Assembly (NCBI RefSeq): GCF_024732245.1
Contig: NZ_CP093845.1
Coordinates: 2,356,001 to 2,420,000 of the forward strand
DNA: 64,000 nucleotides
Source of the DNA: Dietzia sp. B32
GTDB lineage: Bacteria; Actinomycetota; Actinomycetes; Mycobacteriales; Mycobacteriaceae
Direction of reading: 5' to 3'
Of this stretch, positions 58,248-64,000 are shown piece after piece. The notes beneath the pieces were generated by a model, which was not told the DNA's origin, did no database searches, and was given only the letters and a program-made list of their open reading frames with translations. A program made the translations under genes and the position numbers. Within the stretch, counting starts at the first letter, position 1; each line of letters begins with the position of its first letter.

Positions 58248-59675
58248 GGAGAGCCCGGAGTCGATGAAGCCGGAGTCGCGGCCGATCTGCTCGATCAGTG
58301 GTCGGCAGCGGGCGATCTGGGTGGCCTCGTCGACGGTGACGCAGCGGTGGTCGGCCACGACCTGCCGGCCGTCCACCCACACGTCACGGACGGACCGCGG
58401 CGAGGCGCCGTAGACCAGCTGTGCGACAGGGTCGTGGAGCACCGACACGTCGACCGTGTCCTGGAGCAGGACGATGTCGGCCCGCTTGCCGGGCTCCAGC
58501 GACCCGATGAGGTCGTCCAGTCCGAGGGCGCGGGCCCCCTCGATCGTCGCCATGGTGAGGACGTCGAACGCGTCGATCACCAACGCGTCGAGGTGATGGA
58601 CCTTCTGCAGCAACGCCGCGGACTTGACCGCCTGGAGCATGTCCTGGCTGTCGTTGGAGGCCGCGCCGTCGGTCCCGATCCCCACGGGGACCCCGGCGGC
58701 CCGCAGCCGCGGGACCGGGCAGACGCCGGACGCGAGGATCATGTTGGCCACCGGGTTGTGCGCCACTGCGACGCCCGCGCGGGCGAACGTCGCGACGTCG
58801 GACTCGGTCACCCACACACAGTGGCCGGCGATGAGGGGACGCTCGAACAGGCCCAGGTGCTCCGCGTGGGCGATGGTCCGCCGGCCCCACCGGTGCTGGG
58901 ACGAGGTGATCTCCTCGCGCGCCTCGGCGAGGTGGGTGTGGACCGCCCAGCCGTGCTCGCGGCACAGGTCGACGCCGGCGGCGAGCAGCTCGTCGCTCTG
59001 CCCGAGCATGGTGCCCACCCCGAACCGGAAGGTGACGAGCGGCGCGGTCGCCGCACGCGCGGCGAGGTCGAGCTGTTCGGCGAGGATGTCCTCGAGGATC
59101 CGGTCCGACGAGAGGTCGGTGAGGGTGGCGATGGGGACGTCCTCGGCGCCGTAGGAGACCACCGCGCGCATGCCGGACCTCTCCAGGCCGTCGACGACGC
59201 CGAGGCTCGCTCGGGAGCCCACGTTGCCGTGGCAGAACATGTCGTTCACGGTCGTCACGCCGGAGAGCAGCATCTCCACCGAGCGCAGGGCGGTGCCCTC
59301 GGCCGCGATCTCGCGGGTCAGCGCGAGGCCGAGGGGTCCCACGATGTCCGCGCCCCACTCGAACAGGGACAGCTCCGAGCCCATCCCGGTGGCCAGCGCC
59401 TCGGACAGGTGCGTGTGGGTGGAGACCAGGCCGGGGATCACCAGCCCGGTGCCGTCGCCGTGGACGGGGAGTCCGGGGTGACGGTGCCGTAGGGCGGCGA
59501 AGCTGTCGACGGCTTCGATTTCCCCGTCCCGCACATGGACCGCACCGTCGGGGATGACCCCGTGTAGCTGGGGCCGGTGGGAGCGGACGCGCTCGGAGAC
59601 CGGCGGCAGGCCGGCCATCGTGAGGACATGGCGGCCGCGGACCAGGAACTCGGTGGCGGGCTGGGACTCAGACAT
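58236..59675 (-). CDS. TRZ/ATZ-type amidohydrolase (paralogue of 44575)
   Basis: 479 residues from ATG 59675. Zinc amidohydrolase with STHTHLSEALATG, the VHTHLAEAREE site, GHCVWVTE, HNPVANMILASGV and GIGTDGAASNDSQD. The long identity-like blocks with the 449-residue protein at 44575 mark a duplication. It is in the minus operon, between the aminotransferase and the CrtI-like gene, and overlaps the aminotransferase stop by 8 nt. It probably hydrolyses a different intermediate or an isomeric ring. Confidence 0.86.
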   Translation of the reverse strand: MSESQPATEFLVRGRHVLTMAGLPPVSERVRSHRPQLHGVIPDGAVHVRDGEIEAVDSFAALRHRHPGLPVHGDGTGLVIPGLVSTHTHLSEALATGMGSELSLFEWGADIVGPLGLALTREIAAEGTALRSVEMLLSGVTTVNDMFCHGNVGSRASLGVVDGLERSGMRAVVSYGAEDVPIATLTDLSSDRILEDILAEQLDLAARAATAPLVTFRFGVGTMLGQSDELLAAGVDLCREHGWAVHTHLAEAREEITSSQHRWGRRTIAHAEHLGLFERPLIAGHCVWVTESDVATFARAGVAVAHNPVANMILASGVCPVPRLRAAGVPVGIGTDGAASNDSQDMLQAVKSAALLQKVHHLDALVIDAFDVLTMATIEGARALGLDDLIGSLEPGKRADIVLLQDTVDVSVLHDPVAQLVYGASPRSVRDVWVDGRQVVADHRCVTVDEATQIARCRPLIEQIGRDSGFIDSGLSVIA

Positions 59676-60924
59676 CGCCCTCGACCTCGCCGAGCACGGT
59701 GCCGAGCGACTCGAGGAAGGCATCGATCTGCTCGAGCGTGATGACCAGCGGCGGCATGATCCGCACGGTCCCGGCCTGGTTGAGCACGGACCCGACGAGC
59801 ACGCCGAGGTCCTGGAGTCGGTTGACGATCGGCTGGGCGTCGCGGGAGAGCTCGATGGCGCACCACAGACCCTTCCCGCGGACGTCGACGAGCAGCTCGG
59901 GGAAGCGTTCGCGGAGGGCGCCGAGACCGTCGCGCAGGTGGTCGCCGGCGACCCGGGTGTGCTCGAGGACGCCGTCCGCCAGCACGTCGAACGCCGCGAT
60001 GCCGGCGGCGCACGCCACCGGGTTGCCGCCCATGGTGGTGAGGTGGGACAGCGGCGGGCTCACGAAGGTCTCGAACAACTCCGATGACGCCAGGACCGCG
60101 CCGAGCGGCAGTCCGCCGCCGAGGGCCTTGGCCATGGTGATGATGTCGGGCCGCACGTCCCAGTTCTGGTGGGCGAACCACTGACCGGAGCGGCCCATCC
60201 CGCCCTGCACCTCGTCCACGATGAGGAGCGAGCCGGCCGCGTCGCAGAGTGCGCGCAGGCCGGGCAGGAAGTCGTCGGACGGCACACGGATGCCGCCCTC
60301 GCCCTGGATCGGTTCGACGATCACCGCGGCGGTGCGGTCGTCGATCGCGGCGGCCGCGGCCTCCAGGTCGTCGTAGGGGACGAACGTGACCTCCTCGAGG
60401 AGTGGCTCGAACGGCGTGCGCCACTCCTCACGCCAGCTCACGGACAGCGCCCCCAGGGTGCGGCCGTGGTAGGCGCGCTCGAAGGCGACGAACTTGGGCC
60501 GGCCGGTGGACTTGCGGGCGAGCTTGAGCGCGCACTCGGTGGACTCGGCGCCCGACGAGGTGAGGTAGGCCATGTCGATGCCCTCACCCGCCACCGAGGT
60601 CAGGCGCTCGACGATCTCGACCTGTTCGGGCACGACGAACCGGCCGTACACGTTGACGTGCGCGTACCGGGTGGCCTGCTCGACGATCGCGGCGGTGACC
60701 GTGGGGTGGCAGTGGCCGACGTTGGCCACGCCGATGCCCGAGGTCATGTCGAGGTAGCTCGTGCCGTCGGCGGTGGTGACGATGCAGCCCGTGGCGTCGG
60801 CCACGACGATCTCCTTGCGCCCGGGCACAGTCTGGGACAGGCGGGCGACAAAGCGGTCGCGGAACTGCTCGACCTCGTCGTGGGTCATCGAGCCGGTGGC
60901 TGCGGGCGTGGTGGTGAGGGTCAT
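59668..60924 (-). CDS. Class III PLP aminotransferase
   Basis: 418 residues from ATG 60924, with ggagaagaag upstream. Fold type I aminotransferase of the ornithine/4-aminobutyrate group: LTSSGAESTECALKLARK (PLP phosphate region), AYHGRTLGALSVS, Asp237 in LLIVDEVQGG and the Schiff-base Lys266 in TMAKALGGGLPLGAV. It transaminates an amino or omega-amino acid, probably the product of ring opening. The neighbouring aldehyde dehydrogenase would oxidise the resulting semialdehyde, as in GABA-type pathways. Confidence 0.9.
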   Translation of the reverse strand: MTLTTTPAATGSMTHDEVEQFRDRFVARLSQTVPGRKEIVVADATGCIVTTADGTSYLDMTSGIGVANVGHCHPTVTAAIVEQATRYAHVNVYGRFVVPEQVEIVERLTSVAGEGIDMAYLTSSGAESTECALKLARKSTGRPKFVAFERAYHGRTLGALSVSWREEWRTPFEPLLEEVTFVPYDDLEAAAAAIDDRTAAVIVEPIQGEGGIRVPSDDFLPGLRALCDAAGSLLIVDEVQGGMGRSGQWFAHQNWDVRPDIITMAKALGGGLPLGAVLASSELFETFVSPPLSHLTTMGGNPVACAAGIAAFDVLADGVLEHTRVAGDHLRDGLGALRERFPELLVDVRGKGLWCAIELSRDAQPIVNRLQDLGVLVGSVLNQAGTVRIMPPLVITLEQIDAFLESLGTVLGEVEGDV

Positions 60925-60964
60925 CTTCTTCTCCGGGAACTGTGAGGGTGTGCGTGCGGTGTGG

Positions 60965-62380
60965 TCAGTCACGACCACGCGGCACGGGCGCCACACCCGC
61001 TGGTCTCACCCCGCGCAGGGCGATGAATCGGGTCCGGGTGAGTTCGTCGAGGGTCCATCCCGGTCCCTCCCGGCCGGCTCCGGCCAGGTCCACCCCGCCG
61101 AACGGCACGACGGGGGGTCGGTAGTTGTTGGTGCCGTTGACCACGATGCCGCCGAAGTCGAGGCGGGGTGCCATGGCCAACGCCGCCTGCAGGTCGGCGG
61201 TGAAGACCGCTGCGGTGAGGCGCAGGCGGGTGGCCCCGGCCAGGGCCAGGGCCTGTTCGTCGGTGTCGACGACGCTGACGGGGACGACGGGTCCGAAGAT
61301 CTCGTCGTCGTGCATCACCGCCGCCTCCGCAGGCACGTCGGCCAGGACGGTGGGGGCGAACCAGGCACCGTCCGGGGCCCTGCCGGTGGTCCGGGTGCCG
61401 CCCTGGGCGATCACCCGCTGGACCTGCTGCTCGACGCGGGCCGCGGCACCGGCGTCGATGAGGGGACCGAGACGGGCTCCCTCGGACAACGGATCGGCCG
61501 GTTCGATCTCGCCGAACGCGGCGGTGAGCCGCTCGGTGAGCTCCGCGGCGACCGACCGGTGCGCGATGACGCGCTTGGTGGCCGCGCAGGCCTGTCCGTT
61601 CATGAGCAGCCGCCCGCGGAGGGTCTCGCTGACGACCAGGTCCAGGTCGGCGTCAGCCCGCACGATCGCGGCCCCGTTGCCCCCCAGTTCCAGATGCAGC
61701 AGACGCAGCTGACCGGCGGTGGCCTCGGCCACGGCGACGCCGGCCCCGACCGATCCGGTGAGGGACACGGCGTGCACCCCCTCGGCCGCGCAGAGCGCTG
61801 CCGAGGCGGGGGTGTCGGCGTCCACCTGCTGGAGCACGCCGACGGGCAGGCGCCGCTCGAGCACCTCCAGGGCCGCGCTCGTGGCGAGCGGGTTCTGGGG
61901 CGGCAGCTTGACGATCACCACGTTGCCGGCGGCGAGGGCGGCCCCGGCCTTCTCGATCGCCAGCTCGATCGGGAAGTTGAAGGGCAGCACCGCCACCACC
62001 ACGCCGAGCGGGACCCGCTCGACCCAGGTGAGGTCCTGCTCCCCGCCGGGGAGCGCACCGGTGGGTGCGAGCGCCCCGGCGGAGGACAGCGCGATCTCGG
62101 CGTTGCGGCGCAGGAGTCCGATCGCCCCGCGGACTTCGTGCCGGGCCTGCGGGAGGATCTTGCCGGACTCACGGGAGTGGGCCTCGGCCAGGGCGTCGGC
62201 CTCCGCGGCGAGGTCCTCGGCGGCGGCGAGGAGCAGGTCGCACCGCTGCCGGGGGGAGGCCGCCGCCCAGTCGCCGGCCGCGGCCGTGGCCGCGGCGACG
62301 ATCCCGGTCACCTCATCGACGGTGACCGGGGTGATGGTCCCGAGCGGGGTGCCCGAACCGGGTGCGAGGATCGTCCTCAT
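60965..62380 (-). CDS. Aldehyde dehydrogenase
   Basis: 471 residues from ATG 62380, which overlaps the previous gene (ATGA). Catalytic residues are visible: Asn135 (LPFNFP), Lys158, Glu231 (LELGGNG) and Cys265 (NGQACAATKR). It oxidises an aldehyde to an acid using NAD(P)+. The C-terminal half includes EIFGPVVPVSVV and PFGGVDLAGAGREG. With the aminotransferase next door it suggests a semialdehyde intermediate. Confidence 0.92.
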   Translation of the reverse strand: MRTILAPGSGTPLGTITPVTVDEVTGIVAAATAAAGDWAAASPRQRCDLLLAAAEDLAAEADALAEAHSRESGKILPQARHEVRGAIGLLRRNAEIALSSAGALAPTGALPGGEQDLTWVERVPLGVVVAVLPFNFPIELAIEKAGAALAAGNVVIVKLPPQNPLATSAALEVLERRLPVGVLQQVDADTPASAALCAAEGVHAVSLTGSVGAGVAVAEATAGQLRLLHLELGGNGAAIVRADADLDLVVSETLRGRLLMNGQACAATKRVIAHRSVAAELTERLTAAFGEIEPADPLSEGARLGPLIDAGAAARVEQQVQRVIAQGGTRTTGRAPDGAWFAPTVLADVPAEAAVMHDDEIFGPVVPVSVVDTDEQALALAGATRLRLTAAVFTADLQAALAMAPRLDFGGIVVNGTNNYRPPVVPFGGVDLAGAGREGPGWTLDELTRTRFIALRGVRPAGVAPVPRGRD

Positions 62381-63432
62381 CCCTCGGCCCACTCGTCGAT
62401 CGCCGCCGCGAGGCGGGCGGTCAGCTCGGGCAACCCCAGCGGGGTGTCGTGGCCGTCGCCCCGGGCGAACACCGCTCGCACCGAGGCGGGGGCGCTCGAG
62501 CGTCCCTCCGCGGCGAGACGGTCGGCGAGCTCCGCGCGGGAGGCGTCGATGTCCTCCCGGAGCGGCAGCATGCGCACCGCGTCGGGGCCCAGCGTGTCGA
62601 GCGCGCCCCGCAGGGGGAGGTCGCCGGAGACGCCCGCGCGGGAGTGCGGCAGCCCGTCGGCGTCACGGAACGCGGCGTCGGCCAGGAAACTCCGGTGGGT
62701 CAGACCCGGGGAGGTCCAGGAGCCGATCACGTCGTAGTACCGACCGATCCGTCCGAGGACGGCGGCGATCGCGTCCGCCATGGCGTTGTGCATCTCCACG
62801 TAGGCCTCACGCTCGGCGGGACCCCACGGCTCCTTGGCCCGGCGCTCGAACAGACCCGGGTCGTCGTAGGAGGTCGCGGGGGACTGGCTCCCGCGGAACT
62901 CCATGGTCAGCTCGTAGGGGACCACCGCCATCGGCTCGGAGAGGACGAACCGGTCCAGCACCACCCCGTCGCGGACGAGCGGGGAGTTGGCGAACAGGTC
63001 CGGGCTCTCGTCGGGCTCCAGCAGGTCGAGGAGCTCGGCGGGGCCGTCGAAGGGGCGCAGCGGCTTCCAGCCGGAGGTCAGCAGCGCGGAGTTGATGCCC
63101 CGGTGCTCCCGGCTGGTGAAGTACGGCTTGTACTTCGTGCACGGCAACAGCAGCCCGAGCCGGCGCCGGGCCCCCTCGACGGGGGTCGGCGTCCACTCGT
63201 CGCGGATCGCGGCGTGCCACTCGACGAGCCGCGGGTTCGCCAGGCTCGCGACGTTGGCCTGCGGGGTGTAGAGGCACAGCTCCGGGTCGAGCACATACGG
63301 CGTGCGGATCTTCCGGGCGGAGGACCGCAGTAGGGCCTCCGCCGCGGCGTCGTCGTCGACCTCCACCGTGACCGCGTCCGCGGTCACCTCGATGACCGTG
63401 GCGGCGGGGGACGTCGTCAGGGTGCCGGTCAC
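62377..63432 (-). CDS. DUF5591 (archaeosine-synthase-like) domain protein
   Basis: 351 residues from GTG 63432, overlapping the binding protein's stop. The block LLLPCTKYKPYFTSREHRG, Cys98 and His110, and the later FVLSEPMAVVPYELTMEF with SPATSYD about 80 residues on, match the catalytic core pattern of archaeosine synthase ArcS (PCS-x-KPY-x-x-S-x-x-H; VPxELE; YD). No tRNA-binding PUA domain is seen. The family has not been placed in catabolic operons as far as I know. Its role here is unknown: amidine/nitrile-type chemistry on a ring would be one idea. Confidence 0.5.
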   Translation of the reverse strand: MTGTLTTSPAATVIEVTADAVTVEVDDDAAAEALLRSSARKIRTPYVLDPELCLYTPQANVASLANPRLVEWHAAIRDEWTPTPVEGARRRLGLLLPCTKYKPYFTSREHRGINSALLTSGWKPLRPFDGPAELLDLLEPDESPDLFANSPLVRDGVVLDRFVLSEPMAVVPYELTMEFRGSQSPATSYDDPGLFERRAKEPWGPAEREAYVEMHNAMADAIAAVLGRIGRYYDVIGSWTSPGLTHRSFLADAAFRDADGLPHSRAGVSGDLPLRGALDTLGPDAVRMLPLREDIDASRAELADRLAAEGRSSAPASVRAVFARGDGHDTPLGLPELTARLAAAIDEWAEG

Positions 63433-64000
63433 TTGTCGGTCCCCTCGAGGCTGATCGAGGTGTCGAGGAACTGGTTGGTGACGAGGTCCTCCGGGGTGAT
63501 GCCGGAGACGTCGACCGGGCCGTACTCGTCGACGATGTCGATGAGGCTCTGGACGCGGTCGAGGTCGAACTGGCCGGTGATGCCCTCGGCGCTGTCACCG
63601 AGGATGCCCAGCTCGACGCCGGTGTCGTGGGCGAACTCGCCGCCCTCGAGGGTGTAGACCCAGCCGGTGTCGTACTCGCTGACCAGCTCGACGATCAGGT
63701 CGTTGGTGGCCTCCGGGTCCGTGATGTAGTTGTTCTGCGCCTTCTGCATGATCGGCACCAGTGCGGAGAGGCACTCGGCCTGGGCGGTGACGTCCTCAGA
63801 GCGGACGGTGAGCGCCTGGAAGTACTCCTCGTACCCGGTGTCGTGGATGAGCTGGCCCTCGACCGGCTTGCCCCACTCCGGGATCTCGACCTCGTACATG
63901 AACGGCTCCGCGGTGATGAAGCCGGCCTCGGCCAGCTCGCCGCCGGCGGCGACGAACATGGCCGGCTTGTTCTGGTCGCTCAGGTCGAGCTGCTCGCGCT
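63429..64000 (-). CDS. ABC transporter substrate-binding protein, NMT1/THI5-SsuA-like (5' end cut by window edge)
   Basis: The C-terminal about 190 residues are visible, and the frame is open to base 64000, so the start lies beyond it. The pattern NKPAMFVAAGGELAEAGFIT, YFQALTVRSEDVTAQAECLS and PIMQKAQNNYITDPEATND fits the SsuA/THI5-type periplasmic binding proteins for small N- or S-containing compounds. It would import the pathway's substrate; the permease and ATPase genes are presumably outside the window. First visible gene of the minus operon. Confidence 0.8.
   Translation of the reverse strand, partial: REQLDLSDQNKPAMFVAAGGELAEAGFITAEPFMYEVEIPEWGKPVEGQLIHDTGYEEYFQALTVRSEDVTAQAECLSALVPIMQKAQNNYITDPEATNDLIVELVSEYDTGWVYTLEGGEFAHDTGVELGILGDSAEGITGQFDLDRVQSLIDIVDEYGPVDVSGITPEDLVTNQFLDTSISLEGTDK

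Overview
The window is 64 kb of high-G+C chromosomal DNA from an actinobacterium, most likely a member of Mycobacteriales (Dietzia-, Gordonia- or Rhodococcus-like). The clues are an Lsr2 nucleoid protein, two FadD17-like acyl-CoA ligases, a PtpB-like phosphatase, a mycothiol-dependent isomerase-type protein, WXG100/EspC-like type VII substrates, an McbR-type sulfur operator and very small hydrophobic proteins of the kind that form pores in mycolate outer membranes. Gene density is high. Most operon partners overlap by ATGA or GTGA, and many promoters look leaderless: a TANNNT -10 box lies 6-8 nt before the start codon. The species cannot be named from the sequence alone.

Layout. 1-4260: a secreted lipase (cut by the left edge), an ECF sigma factor paired with an O6-alkylguanine repair protein, a LysE-type exporter carrying an in-frame palindromic repeat, and an MFS transporter. 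4269-8394: PEP carboxylase, a 63-residue hydrophobic protein and a DUF4870 membrane protein. 8420-20240: an acyl-CoA ligase, a PtpB-like phosphatase, a protein with a GyrA-like helical segment, and an AddAB-like helicase-nuclease pair. 20301-24675: tRNA-Asp with a strong terminator, a YbjN-like/HD hydrolase pair, a three-gene type VII effector-like cassette and an alcohol dehydrogenase. 24869-31721: acyl-CoA ligase, luciferase-like oxidoreductase, DoxX-like protein, adenosine deaminase with an AGCS symporter, patatin and a 50-residue PorA/PorH-like protein. 32013-36949: assimilatory sulfite reductase, APS reductase and a CysG-like siroheme gene behind a probable McbR operator, then an acyltransferase and a sirohydrochlorin chelatase. 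37093-43567: Lsr2, a TetR-thioesterase-isomerase operon, a two-gene fluoride channel, an RNA cyclic phosphodiesterase, a nucleosidase and an AbrB-type membrane protein.

43730-64000 is one large catabolic locus made of two convergent operons that meet at a bidirectional terminator (55601-55634). The plus operon encodes a nitrilase-family protein, three (with the minus operon, four in total counting close relatives) hydrolases of the amidohydrolase type, a GntR regulator, a dihydroxyphthalate-decarboxylase-like protein, an HpaB-type flavin monooxygenase with its HpaC-type reductase, two amidases and two polysaccharide-deacetylase (allantoinase PuuE-like) proteins. More exactly, two of the amidohydrolases are in the plus operon and one is in the minus operon. 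The minus operon encodes an ABC substrate-binding protein (cut by the right edge), a protein with an archaeosine-synthase (DUF5591)-like core, an aldehyde dehydrogenase, a class III aminotransferase, an amidohydrolase, a CrtI-like FAD oxidoreductase and an O-methyltransferase. The enzyme types suggest uptake, hydroxylation, decarboxylation and stepwise C-N hydrolysis of an N-heteroaromatic or amide-rich compound. The substrate is not known.

A recurring structural theme is short tandem duplication (15-19 bp, once 34 bp) across stop codons and gene junctions, seen at about eight places.
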